Assembly: GCA_009594865.1 (NCBI GenBank)
Contig: VOPT01000018.1
Coordinates: 35,819-99,818, forward strand
DNA from: Nitrospira sp.
GTDB taxonomy: Bacteria > Nitrospirota > Nitrospiria > Nitrospirales > Nitrospiraceae
Direction: 5' to 3'
Length of the DNA: 64,000 nt
Below the pieces are notes generated by a model, which saw only the letters and a list, made by a program, of their open reading frames with translations, was not told the DNA's origin and ran no database searches. Below are positions 27,790-37,342 of the stretch, in pieces; position 1 is the stretch's first letter; every line of letters begins with the position of its first letter. The translations under genes were made by a program, and so were the position numbers.

Positions 27790-29337
27790 TCAAATCAAGC
27801 TGACCTTCTGAATCCCTTCGGCTTGTTTGGCCGCGAAATACGCCAGTTTATTGAGCGCATTCAGATAGGCCCTGGCAGCCGCGGTGATGATATCCGTATC
27901 CGCGCCATGACCGGAGACGGTGCGGCCATCTTCTTCGAGCCGCACCGAGACTTCTCCTTGCGCGTCCGTCCCGCCGGTAATGGCATTCACCCCGAACATC
28001 AGCAACTTGCTCTTGGTTTGCGTCATGGCAGCAATCGTCCGGTAGACCGCATCCACCGGGCCATCACCCGTGCCACTATGCGACACCACCTTTCCGTCAA
28101 TCTCCAGTTCGACCGTGGCTTTCGGCGTCTTATTGGTTCCACTTTCGACCTGAAACGACTTCAGGACCACCCGTTCGGACATCTTGGCCACTTCTTCGGA
28201 GATGATGACTTCGAGATCTTCCTCGTAAATCTCTTTCTTTTGGTCCGCCAGCCGCTTGAAGCGTTCAAAAGCGTGATTGACCTCGTCTTCCGTCAACTTG
28301 TAGCCCAGGTCTTCCAGCCGTTGCCGGAACGCATGGCGCCCTGACAACTTGCCCATTACCAACTTGACCTGCTCCAGCCCCACCGACTCCGGTCGCATGA
28401 TTTCATAGGTCGTCTTATCTTTCAGCAACCCGTCTTGGTGAATGCCCGACGTATGGGCAAAGGCATTCGCGCCCACGATGGCCTTATTCGGTTGAATGAC
28501 CATGCCGGTGATCTTGCTCACCAGGCGGCTGGTTTTGGAAATCTCTTCCGTCACTACCTTCGTGTCGGCCCCGTACCAATCCCTGCGCGTGCGGAGCCCC
28601 ATCACAATTTCTTCCAGCGAGGTATTGCCGGCTCGTTCGCCGATACCGTTGATGGTGCATTCGACCTGACCAGCCCCAGCCACCACCGCAGCGAGGCTAT
28701 TCGCCACCGCCATTCCCAAATCATTATGACAATGCACGGAAATGACAGCCTGGCCGCTGTTCGGCACCGTGTCCTTAATTCGCTTGATCAGTCCCCCGAA
28801 CTCTTGCGGGACGGCATATCCCACTGTGTCGGGAATATTGATTGTTCCAGCACCAGCGGCAATTACCGCCTCAATCACTTCACAGAGGTACCCCGGATCC
28901 GAGCGGCTGGCGTCCATGGGAGAGAATTCGACGTCATCAACATAGGTGCGTGCCAGTTGCACCATCTCGACCGCCCGTTTTTTGGCCTCCTCCCGCGTCA
29001 TCCGGAACTGATGCTTCAAGTGAATATCCGACGTGGAGAGAAATGTATGGATACGGACCTTCGGCGCCCCCTTCAAGGCTTCCGAGGCGCGCGTAATGTC
29101 CTCGGGCCTTGCCCGTGCAAGGCTACATACGACGGGCCCCTCAACCTCCAAGGCGATCCGTCGCACTGCCTCAAAATCTCCAGGCGAGCTGTAGGCAAAC
29201 CCGGCCTCAATAATATCCACGCCAAGGCGTGCCAGCTGCTTGGCGATCATAAGTTTCTCTTCGACGTTCATGCTCGCACCCGGCGATTGCTCGCCGTCCC
29301 GCAACGTCGTGTCGAATATTCTGATCATCCGAGTCAT
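27790..29337 (-). CDS. leuA: 2-isopropylmalate synthase
   Basis: A 515-residue enzyme that condenses acetyl-CoA with 2-oxoisovalerate, the first step of leucine synthesis. The N-terminal TIM barrel has TTLRDGEQSPGA and the metal-binding HCHNDLG; TSGIHQDGLLK lies in the linker. The C-terminal regulatory domain (about 385-515, VELEIDGKVVSHSGTGDGPVDA) mediates leucine feedback inhibition. A T-box leader precedes it (29490-29750), so expression should rise when tRNA-Leu is uncharged. Confidence 0.97.
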   Translation of the reverse strand: MTRMIRIFDTTLRDGEQSPGASMNVEEKLMIAKQLARLGVDIIEAGFAYSSPGDFEAVRRIALEVEGPVVCSLARARPEDITRASEALKGAPKVRIHTFLSTSDIHLKHQFRMTREEAKKRAVEMVQLARTYVDDVEFSPMDASRSDPGYLCEVIEAVIAAGAGTINIPDTVGYAVPQEFGGLIKRIKDTVPNSGQAVISVHCHNDLGMAVANSLAAVVAGAGQVECTINGIGERAGNTSLEEIVMGLRTRRDWYGADTKVVTEEISKTSRLVSKITGMVIQPNKAIVGANAFAHTSGIHQDGLLKDKTTYEIMRPESVGLEQVKLVMGKLSGRHAFRQRLEDLGYKLTEDEVNHAFERFKRLADQKKEIYEEDLEVIISEEVAKMSERVVLKSFQVESGTNKTPKATVELEIDGKVVSHSGTGDGPVDAVYRTIAAMTQTKSKLLMFGVNAITGGTDAQGEVSVRLEEDGRTVSGHGADTDIITAAARAYLNALNKLAYFAAKQAEGIQKVSLI

Positions 29338-29489
29338 GGCCTACCTCCTCTTAAGCTCCAGCATGCTCAAACGGTCCCTCCAACACGGCCGCAGGCGGAG
29401 AAAACACCGGAGGCGCACCCTCTCGGGTACGTTGAGGATGTTTTCGAGCCGAGAACAAAGTTGGAATCCCGTTACAGCATGCGGGCAAT

Positions 29490-29523
29490 AAAAAAGCCTC
29501 CGCCCCACGACAGGGACGAAGGC
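29490..29523 (-). terminator. T-box-controlled intrinsic terminator
   Basis: On the minus strand GCCTTCGTCCC (29513-29523) pairs with GGGGCGGAGGC (29496-29506), using two G-U pairs, followed by six Ts (29490-29495). Its 5' arm partly overlaps the antiterminator sequence, as expected for transcriptional T-box control. The 152 bases from here to the leuA start hold no other recognised signal. Confidence 0.88.
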
Positions 29524-29750
29524 CTTGCGAGCTTCGTGGTACCACCCTGATTCAGTGCCGGATGAAGACCGCCTTCACCAGACACCCTCATTAAATCCGT
29601 GACGCGGATCATTCGGGACTCATTACCACCTCATCATCGAGGCTTCACAAGTCCGGCTCAGAGGCGAGTTCAGAAGGCAACCGGCTGGTTCGCACCGTCC
29701 ACCAGCTCTCTCGATTCGGCTAGCGCTCCCTACTACTCCTCATCAATGCC
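29490..29750 (-). promoter_or_regulatory. T-box riboswitch (Leu, CUC specifier) upstream of leuA
   Basis: The minus strand carries the T-box core AGGGTGGTACCACG (29535-29548), whose UGGU pairs with the tRNA acceptor end, and an upstream Stem I with AGTAGGGAGCGC-, AGAGAGCTGGTGG- and GAACCAGCC-like conserved parts. The specifier region reads TGAACTCGCC, so the likely specifier codon is CUC (29666-29668), Leu, matching leuA. A competing terminator follows at 29490-29523. The leader starts directly after the pssA stop (29752), so it can act as an attenuator inside a longer operon. Confidence 0.93.
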
Positions 29751-29751
29751 G

Positions 29752-30555
29752 TTACAACTCTCTTGTCTCGACGACCGGTCCATCACCTTTCGCGACCGGC
29801 TTTCCTGCACTCTTGGCGATCATTGTCCAGAGACGTGCAATCGGACCTGACACTGCATAACCCGTGAAGGTCACAAACAGCATAGCCTGAGGCCACGCGA
29901 CAATCAACATCAAGGCCAAAATTCCCCAGACCAGATAGGTAAAATGATCGCCTCGCCGGAACTTCATATCCTTGAAGCTGCGATACTTGATCGTACTGAC
30001 CATCAGGAATGCCAGCCCAAACGTAATCACCAAAATCAACAGCGGTTTCACTTCCGCGCCCAACTGGGTGATGTGGAGATCAAATATAACCAGGGAGGCA
30101 ATGACACCCGCAGCCGCCGGGATCGCTAAGCCGGTAAAGTATTTGCTGTCGGATGTACTCACCGTGGCATTGAATCGAGCGAGGCGCACCGCGCCCATGG
30201 CGACATAAGCGAACATGACCGCCACACCGAACATGCCCTGTCCGCTCAGCGCATACGAATAAATCAACACGCCAGGCGCGACGCCGAAGGACACCACATC
30301 AGAGAGAGAGTCGTACTCGATACCAAACTGACCGGTGCTGTTCGTCAACCGCGCCAGCTTCCCATCCAACATGTCGAAAATCATGCCGACGAGGATGGCG
30401 ATGGCCGCCACCAAGTGCTGCCCGTTGAACACTGAAAGGATCGCAAACACGCCGCAAAACAAATTGCCGGTTGTGCAAAGGTTGGGAATCAGGTACATCG
30501 CCTGACGCTTTCGGTGCCCCTTCGCAAACGGAGGTCGCATGGTTGGTGATTTCAT
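29752..30555 (-). CDS. pssA: CDP-diacylglycerol-serine O-phosphatidyltransferase
   Basis: A 267-residue membrane enzyme making phosphatidylserine from CDP-diacylglycerol and serine. It has the CDP-alcohol phosphotransferase signature DGKLAR-x8-G-x3-D-x3-D (in DMLDGKLARLTNSTGQFGI and YDSLSD) and about seven hydrophobic helices. Its start overlaps the psd stop (ATGA), with GGGGGAA upstream. Together PssA and Psd make phosphatidylethanolamine. The gene's 3' end is followed at once by the leuA T-box. Confidence 0.94.
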   Translation of the reverse strand: MKSPTMRPPFAKGHRKRQAMYLIPNLCTTGNLFCGVFAILSVFNGQHLVAAIAILVGMIFDMLDGKLARLTNSTGQFGIEYDSLSDVVSFGVAPGVLIYSYALSGQGMFGVAVMFAYVAMGAVRLARFNATVSTSDSKYFTGLAIPAAAGVIASLVIFDLHITQLGAEVKPLLILVITFGLAFLMVSTIKYRSFKDMKFRRGDHFTYLVWGILALMLIVAWPQAMLFVTFTGYAVSGPIARLWTMIAKSAGKPVAKGDGPVVETREL

Positions 30556-31202
30556 CGGAGTTCCCCCACGATGGTTTCGCCCCCTTTAACGCGGTCGCCC
30601 AAGGCGACGCAAATCTTCGACCCAAGCGGAAGAAAGGTATCCATTCGCGACCCGAACCGGATCAAGCCGAACCGCTCACCACGCTGCACATGATCGCCCT
30701 GACCGACCCAGCAGACGATCCGGCGGGCAATCAGCCCTGCCACTTGCACACACAGCACTTTCGCTCCCGACTCGGTCTTCAGCATCACGGCATTTTGTTC
30801 GTTATGCAGCGTCGCTTCCGGCTTGCTCGCCACGAGGAACTGACCGGGTTGATAACTCACCCCTTCGACGGTTCCGGCGCAAGGCATCCGATTCACATGC
30901 ACATCGAACACGTTCAAAAAGACCGTGACGCGAATGCTTTTTTCCTTCAGATACCGGGGCTCGAATTCTTCCGCGATTGCGATGACCTTGCCATCTCCGG
31001 ATGAGACGACCACATTCGGCTGCTGTGGAATGGTTCGGCTGGGATTCCTGAAGAACCAGGCGGTAAATAGCAAAAACCCAGCCGCCACGGCGGTGGGAAT
31101 AGTCCAGCCCGCCAGCCCGGACAACAGGGTCGCCCCTGTGAGACCACCGACAAACGGCAAGCCTTCTTTGACAATCGGGATTCCGACGGCTCGATCAGCC
31201 AT
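30552..31202 (-). CDS. psd: Phosphatidylserine decarboxylase, short form
   Basis: A 216-residue Psd of the short archaeal-like type that makes phosphatidylethanolamine. Self-cleavage at Gly184-Ser185 (RFGSRMD) would create the pyruvoyl group. Other expected residues are Asp70 (SSGDGKV), His102 (FDVHVNRMP) and His133 (HNEQNAVM). Two N-terminal hydrophobic stretches (about 18-30 and 36-51) anchor it. It is coupled to pssA and embedded between ilvC and leuA. Confidence 0.93.
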   Translation of the reverse strand: MADRAVGIPIVKEGLPFVGGLTGATLLSGLAGWTIPTAVAAGFLLFTAWFFRNPSRTIPQQPNVVVSSGDGKVIAIAEEFEPRYLKEKSIRVTVFLNVFDVHVNRMPCAGTVEGVSYQPGQFLVASKPEATLHNEQNAVMLKTESGAKVLCVQVAGLIARRIVCWVGQGDHVQRGERFGLIRFGSRMDTFLPLGSKICVALGDRVKGGETIVGELR

Positions 31203-31251
31203 ACCCCTCCAGGCCCTCTATCATGCTACCACGAAGAATCCGCCGGTTGAG

Positions 31252-32268
<1,017 letters not shown>

Positions 32269-32330
32269 TCACTCCTGAATGTTCATAGGGCACATGGATG
32301 GAAACAATCGTGCAAGAGAGGATGCGCGCG

Positions 32331-32849
32331 TTATTCTCGAGCGAGTTTCTTCGGTTGGCTAACGGCCGGACGGATCGCCTCACGCGCGATCGCCACTCTC
32401 CCAGTCCGGATCAGCTCCTTGATGCCGAGCGGCTGGAGCAAGTTGATGATCGCCTCAAGCTTTTTCGGATCCCCCGTGACCTCGATGGTATAGGTCGACG
32501 GTGTGGAATCGATCACATTGGCGCGGAAAATATCCGCAATGCGCAGGGCTTCGGCCCGGTCTTCCGCCTTTGTATGGACCTTGATTAACGCCGTTTCTCG
32601 GGAGACGAACTCACTTTCGTTGAGATCCACGACCTTGATGACGTCAATCAGCTTGTTGAGCTGCTTGACGATCTGTTCCACGATTCGCTCGTCCCCTGAG
32701 GTGACGATAGTCATCTGGGACATCGACGGATCAAGGGTCGGTGCGACGGACAGACTTTCGATATTGAAGCCGCGACCGCTGAATAACCCGGCCACGCGCG
32801 ATAACACGCCAAACTTATTTTCAACGGTTACCGAAATTATGTGTTCCAT
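32331..32849 (-). CDS. ilvN: Acetolactate synthase small (regulatory) subunit
   Basis: A 172-residue protein with an N-terminal ACT domain (about 4-75; ISVTVENKFGVLSRVAGLFS and RGFNIESLSV) and a C-terminal ALS small-subunit domain (about 83-160). It activates the large subunit and gives valine feedback sensitivity. It lies 104 bases after ilvB and 65 before ilvC. The name ilvH is equally usable. Confidence 0.95.
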   Translation of the reverse strand: MEHIISVTVENKFGVLSRVAGLFSGRGFNIESLSVAPTLDPSMSQMTIVTSGDERIVEQIVKQLNKLIDVIKVVDLNESEFVSRETALIKVHTKAEDRAEALRIADIFRANVIDSTPSTYTIEVTGDPKKLEAIINLLQPLGIKELIRTGRVAIAREAIRPAVSQPKKLARE

Positions 32850-32953
32850 GGAATCCTTATAAGCCCCACGACCGCGTCCCGCCTGGTCCGCAGAAGGCCT
32901 TCGTGACCTGAACTCGGATCTCGCGAGGTCAAACCGGCCGTCGGCTCATTCTC

Positions 32954-34732
32954 CTATGCCGTGAGAATCGTATCCTTGTTTTCGTCCGATCCCGTACTGG
33001 GCACGCCCGCCATTCGTCGTTTTAACTCCGGCGGATCTTCGAGAATCATCTCGTGATTGCAGCCACCCGCTGGAATCATCGGATAACAATTTTCATACGG
33101 ATAGGTGGGCACATCAACGACCACCGGTTTATCGGTTGAAATAGCTTCCTTCAAGACCGCATCGAGGTCGCCCACCTTCCCGGCACGCAGGCCGACCGCC
33201 CCATAGGCTTCCGCCAATTTCACGAAATCCGGCGTCGTGTCCAGATAGCTGGAGGCATAGCGCCCTTCATAGAACAAATCCTGCCACTGGCGAACCATGC
33301 CGTGGAAACGATTATTCAAGATGATGATTTTGACCGGCAGCTTCGACACTACGGCGGTGGCCATCTCCTGCATATTCATCTGAATACTGCCGTCTCCTGC
33401 CACGCAGAGCACCAATCGATCCCTGAAGGCAGCCTGAGCTCCCATGGCGGCAGGAAAGCCGAATCCCATCGTGCCCAATCCGCCCGACGTCAACCAGCGA
33501 TTCGGCCGGGCAAGTTTAAAATACTGCGCCGTCCACATTTGATGTTGCCCCACGTCCGTCGCCACGATCGGGTCACGATCCTTCGTCAGTTCATACAACC
33601 GTTTCACGACATGCTGCGGCTTGATCGCTCCATCCGGCTCTTGCTGGTAGGCCAGCGGATGCGCCTGCTGCCATTCACGGATCTGGTCCCACCAAGGCTT
33701 ACGCAGATCTTTTTGATCGCCGTTGACCGTGGCGCGGAGGATTTGATTCAACTCCCGCAGCACCGCCTTACAGTCACCCACGATCGGGATATCGACATGG
33801 ATGTTCTTGCGGATCGACGTCGGGTCGATATCGATGTGAATCACCTTGGCGAACGGGCAGAATTCGGAAACCTTGCCCGTCACCCGATCATCGAAGCGCG
33901 CACCCACGGCAATCACCAGGTCGGAATAGTGGACCGCCATGTTGGCACAATAGGTCCCGTGCATGCCCAACATCCCCATCGACTGCGGATGTTCGCCGGG
34001 GAACGCCCCCAGGCCCATCAATGTCATATCCACGGGGATTTGGGTCATCTCCGCCAATTCAAGCAACTCTTTTGCCGCCTGCGAAAACACGACCCCGCCG
34101 CCGACATACAAAATCGGCTTCTTCGCCTTCATGATGGCTTCAGCGGCCTGCTTGATCTGCCACTTATTGCCCTCATAGGTCGGGTTATACCCACGAATCG
34201 ACACAGAGCTGGGATACGTGAATTCGGCTTTCGCCATCGAGACATCTTTTGGAATATCCACCAGCACCGGTCCCGGACGCCCGGTCGTGGCGATGTAGAA
34301 GGCTTCCTTGATGGTGGTCGCCAGATCGTTCACGTCCTTCACCAGGAAGTTGTACTTCGTGCAGGGACGACTCAGGCCGATATTGTCCGCTTCCTGAAAC
34401 GCATCGTTCCCGATCAAACTCGTGGAGACCTGTCCGCTGATACACACCAGAGGAACGGAGTCCATATAGGCGTCGGCCAACGCGGTGATCACATTCGTCA
34501 TGCCGGGACCGGAAGTCACTAAGCAGACGCCGGCCTTTCCAGTCGCCTTGGCATACCCTTCGGCCATATGCCCGGCGCCCTGTTCGTGGCGGGTCAAGAC
34601 GACTTCAATATCGTTCTGCTGGTGCAGCATGTCGAAAATCTTCAACACGACACCGCCCGGCAATGCGAAAATCGTTTTGACGCCTTCGGCCTTTAAGCAC
34701 TCGATCAGGATTTCCGACCCGGTAAGCTTCAT
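32954..34732 (-). CDS. ilvB: Acetolactate synthase large (catalytic) subunit
   Basis: A 592-residue thiamine-diphosphate enzyme that makes acetolactate or acetohydroxybutyrate. ATG 34732 follows GGGGAGG; the frame extends about 24 codons upstream but lacks a site there. The catalytic Glu is in RHEQGAGHMAEGYA; FAD-binding and central domains follow, and the ThDP motif is GDGSIQMNMQE with LNN. It is the first gene of the ilv-leu run; no T-box was found upstream of it. Confidence 0.97.
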   Translation of the reverse strand: MKLTGSEILIECLKAEGVKTIFALPGGVVLKIFDMLHQQNDIEVVLTRHEQGAGHMAEGYAKATGKAGVCLVTSGPGMTNVITALADAYMDSVPLVCISGQVSTSLIGNDAFQEADNIGLSRPCTKYNFLVKDVNDLATTIKEAFYIATTGRPGPVLVDIPKDVSMAKAEFTYPSSVSIRGYNPTYEGNKWQIKQAAEAIMKAKKPILYVGGGVVFSQAAKELLELAEMTQIPVDMTLMGLGAFPGEHPQSMGMLGMHGTYCANMAVHYSDLVIAVGARFDDRVTGKVSEFCPFAKVIHIDIDPTSIRKNIHVDIPIVGDCKAVLRELNQILRATVNGDQKDLRKPWWDQIREWQQAHPLAYQQEPDGAIKPQHVVKRLYELTKDRDPIVATDVGQHQMWTAQYFKLARPNRWLTSGGLGTMGFGFPAAMGAQAAFRDRLVLCVAGDGSIQMNMQEMATAVVSKLPVKIIILNNRFHGMVRQWQDLFYEGRYASSYLDTTPDFVKLAEAYGAVGLRAGKVGDLDAVLKEAISTDKPVVVDVPTYPYENCYPMIPAGGCNHEMILEDPPELKRRMAGVPSTGSDENKDTILTA

Positions 34733-34990
34733 ATCAACCTCCCCTTCGCACATGATGGCGAAGGACGTGATGCCGTGACTGGGAACACCGCCGCTCTGCG
34801 TCACACTTGCGGCACAGACTGCTACAATCTTTCTGGAAAATCAATGGGTAAGATGACGGATCGTATCACCAGCCTGCAAGTGAGGTCAAGAGAGCCGAGA
34901 CAGGAACTCGCCGGGAAACAGACTGGTGCGGCTCATGCCCCCGTGTTATACGAACCTATCTGGATTTACACCTTACTGCCGGGGAAATCT

Positions 34991-35287
34991 ATGCGCATCA
35001 CGATCATGTCCCGCCCCGAATGTCACTTGTGCCATGTGGTCGCCCGCGTGGCTGCCTGGGTGCAGGAGGAGTTCGCATTTCAGCTGACGATCATCGATAT
35101 CGATCGCGATGAACAGCTCCGGCAGCAATACGGTGACCGGATACCCGTGGTGTTGCTGGACGACCGGGAAATTCTGTCCGGCAAAGTCACCGGGGGACAG
35201 TTGCGGAAGGCGATCAAAAAAGCGCGTTGGAGAGACCCTATAAGCCGGATTCTGTCCCGCGTGAAGCTTGCGCTCACACGGGGGTGA
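34991..35287 (+). CDS. Glutaredoxin-like (DUF836-type) thiol protein
   Basis: A 98-residue thioredoxin-fold protein with a CxxC site near the N-terminus (RPECHLCHVV), a beta strand FQLTIIDIDRD and the cis-Pro motif RIPVVLLDDREI. ATG 34991 with GGGGAAA upstream gives this start. It may reduce disulfides or carry small-molecule thiol chemistry; the partner is unknown. Its last 22 codons (35222-35287) lie antisense to the 3' end of the RNase P RNA gene, so the C-terminal tail may be non-conserved. Confidence 0.78.
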   Translation: MRITIMSRPECHLCHVVARVAAWVQEEFAFQLTIIDIDRDEQLRQQYGDRIPVVLLDDREILSGKVTGGQLRKAIKKARWRDPISRILSRVKLALTRG

Positions 35288-35656
35288 TCATTTCTCTGGG
35301 ATTCGAGTTGCCTCGAGCCTCAAGCAACCTACCCGGAGACTTCGGCCGGGCCGGCCTTTCCGCTGAGCGCTTGCGAGCCCGCGGGCGTCTCCCTATTTGG
35401 TCTTGCTCCGGACGACGCTTACCGTGCCGTTGATGTCGCCATCACCGCGGTGGGCTCTTACCCCGCCGTTTCACCCTTACCTGAGCCGCAGAGAGAGACC
35501 GAAGTCTCTCATGCGGCCATCGGCGGTTTGTTTTCTGTGGTGCTGGTGTCGGATCGCTCCGCCTGGACGTTATCCAGCGTCCTTGCCCTTGGAGTCCGGA
35601 CTTTCCTCCCGCCGAGCACGCTCGGCGAGCGAGCACCCGTGTCCCCCCAGCGCGCC
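35222..35656 (-). ncRNA. rnpB: RNase P RNA, bacterial type A
   Basis: The minus strand holds the diagnostic blocks of RNase P RNA: GGGAGGAAAGTCCGGACTCC near the 5' end (35591-35610), GGTAAGGGTGAAACGG in the middle and ACAGAATCCGGCTTATAGGG at the 3' end (about 35236-35255). The 5' and 3' ends pair as helix P1 (GCGCGCTGGGGGGA with TCTCTCCAACGCGC), and six Ts follow, so P1 can also act as terminator. The length of about 435 bases is a little long but normal. It is the catalytic RNA that matures tRNA 5' ends. Exact ends are inferred from P1. Confidence 0.95.
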
Positions 35657-35708
35657 GGGAAAGTATACGAGTCGCGTGAGGGGGATTCAAGCGAGAAGCC
35701 GAAGGACC

Positions 35709-36602
35709 TTAATGTATGGCCGGCAACTCGTGGTTAGGAGCAGGCGGCTTCGACTGATATATGGGCATTGCCTCAGCCATCCATTCCTCAAGTTGTTGAA
35801 TGCGAGTTTCGTGGCTGGGGTGTGTAGACATGAACTCGGACGGAGACTTTCCGCCTGACAACTCGCCCATTCGCTGCCACAATTGAATCGCCTCACGCGG
35901 ATCATAGCCGGCATCCGCCGCCAGCAACACCCCCACATAGTCCGCTTCCGACTCATGCTTCCGGCTGAACGGAAGCAACACCCCGACCTGCGCGCCGACA
36001 CCCAAGGCCGCCATGCCCGCCTGCGAGAGAACCGGATTAGCACCACTCACTCCAAGGGCAATGCCGATCGCTTGCAAAGTCGTCTGCGCCAGTGTGTTCT
36101 GACTCATGCGCTCGCCACCATGCCGAGCCAACGCATGCACGACTTCATGGCCCATCACGGCTGCCAGCCCGGCCTCAGTCTTGGCCACAGGAAAAATTCC
36201 GGTATAGACCGCGATTTTACCACCCGGCAGCGCAAAGGCGTTCATGGTCTTGTCGTCCTTGATGACCGTCACTTCCCATTCAAATTGATGAGCGATGTCG
36301 CTATACTTGGATCGCTTGGCAGCCTCGATCACTCTCGCGGCGACCCGCTTGACCGGTTCAATTTCCCGAGGATCGGCGGACGGCCTCATTTTGGGATCGC
36401 TCTTGACGTCCGAGTACGCCTGCGCGCCCATCTGCACTTCCTGCGACATCGGCATCATCATCAGCTGCCATCGTCCGGTGTAAGGATTGGTTTGGCAACC
36501 AGTCGTCACCAACATGGTCACGATGCCGAAACACAGCCATAGCAGGTTCGACGGCAACGCGGCTTTCCGCCACCCCTCACGGTTGGATTTCATCTTCATC
36601 AC
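35709..36602 (-). CDS. M48-family zinc metallopeptidase lipoprotein
   Basis: A 297-residue protein with a signal ending in LVTTGC (lipidated Cys36) and an M48 peptidase domain. The zinc motif is HEVVH (about 152-156), and the third ligand is in HESEADYVG. The C-terminal part has DPREAIQLWQRM and STHPSHETRI, as in LoiP/YcaL/BepA relatives. It probably degrades misfolded outer-membrane proteins in the periplasm. No TPR domain is seen, so it is not a full BepA. It lies 52 bases from rnpB. Confidence 0.9.
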   Translation of the reverse strand: MMKMKSNREGWRKAALPSNLLWLCFGIVTMLVTTGCQTNPYTGRWQLMMMPMSQEVQMGAQAYSDVKSDPKMRPSADPREIEPVKRVAARVIEAAKRSKYSDIAHQFEWEVTVIKDDKTMNAFALPGGKIAVYTGIFPVAKTEAGLAAVMGHEVVHALARHGGERMSQNTLAQTTLQAIGIALGVSGANPVLSQAGMAALGVGAQVGVLLPFSRKHESEADYVGVLLAADAGYDPREAIQLWQRMGELSGGKSPSEFMSTHPSHETRIQQLEEWMAEAMPIYQSKPPAPNHELPAIH

Positions 36603-36682
36603 GCCTCCGCAAATTGACCAGTCCGGTATGCTCTGCTAGAGTACCGCGCCGCCCCACCTGTTTCCACTGGGAGTTTCACCGA

Positions 36683-37342
36683 GTGCCTGCCAGCACGACA
36701 CTCTCATCGCTGAATCGTATTGGAATCGACGAGTCCGGCAAGGGAGACTATTTCGGACCTCTGGTCATTGCCGCCGTCTTCGTCACCCTCGCATCGGAAC
36801 AGGACCTGGCCCTGATGCAGGTTCGTGACAGCAAGACGATGTCCGATGGACGAATTCTGGAATTGGCGCCCGACATCCGGCTGGTGTGCCCCCACAGCAT
36901 TGTGGCGATCGGGCCGCAGCGCTACAACGAACTCTATACCAAAATCAAAAACTTGAATCGGCTCCTGGCCTGGGGCCATGCACGGGCGCTGGAAAACCTG
37001 CTTCAGCAAGTCGACTGCGACCTGGCGATTGCCGATCAGTTCGGCGACGAGCGATTGATTCTCAATGCACTTCAGGAGAAAGGGAAGCAAATCCGGTTGG
37101 TGCAACGGACAAAAGCGGAGTCGGATCTAGCGGTCGCGGCCGCGTCGATTCTGGCCCGCGCTGAATTTCTGCTGCGCCTGCAACGGCTGTCGCAGGAATT
37201 ACACATGACACTGCCTAAAGGGGCATCCCCCGCCGTGGAACTGGCCGGACAGATGGTGGTGAAGAAGTATGGGCGGGATCGGTTAGGTACAGTCGCAAAA
37301 CTGCACTTCAAAACGACGAAGCAGGTGCTCAGCCAAACCTAG
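36683..37342 (+). CDS. rnhC: Ribonuclease HIII
   Basis: About 219 residues from GTG 36683 with GGGAG upstream. It removes RNA from RNA-DNA hybrids. The type 2 RNase H core begins with GIDESGKGDYFGPL, the glycine-rich form typical of RNase HIII; further acidic residues are in VRDSKTMSD and IADQFGDE, with AESDLAVAAASILAR. The N-terminal TBP-like substrate-binding domain usual in RNase HIII is missing, so this is a core-only version. It ends in a 4-base convergent overlap with the zinc-ribbon gene. Confidence 0.85.
   Translation: MPASTTLSSLNRIGIDESGKGDYFGPLVIAAVFVTLASEQDLALMQVRDSKTMSDGRILELAPDIRLVCPHSIVAIGPQRYNELYTKIKNLNRLLAWGHARALENLLQQVDCDLAIADQFGDERLILNALQEKGKQIRLVQRTKAESDLAVAAASILARAEFLLRLQRLSQELHMTLPKGASPAVELAGQMVVKKYGRDRLGTVAKLHFKTTKQVLSQT

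Noticed and set aside
33302..34522. Long open frame antisense to ilvB (406 codons)
   Set aside because: Entirely opposite a certain gene; Arg/His-rich composition and no ribosome site mark it as a shadow frame. The same holds for long frames opposite leuA (28435-29550), ilvC (30925-32235), mrdA (16677-17591) and topA (10569-11204).
34733..34990. Search for a second T-box or leader peptide before ilvB
   Set aside because: No AGGGTGG core, no run of Leu/Val/Ile codons with a terminator; only a plain ribosome site was found.
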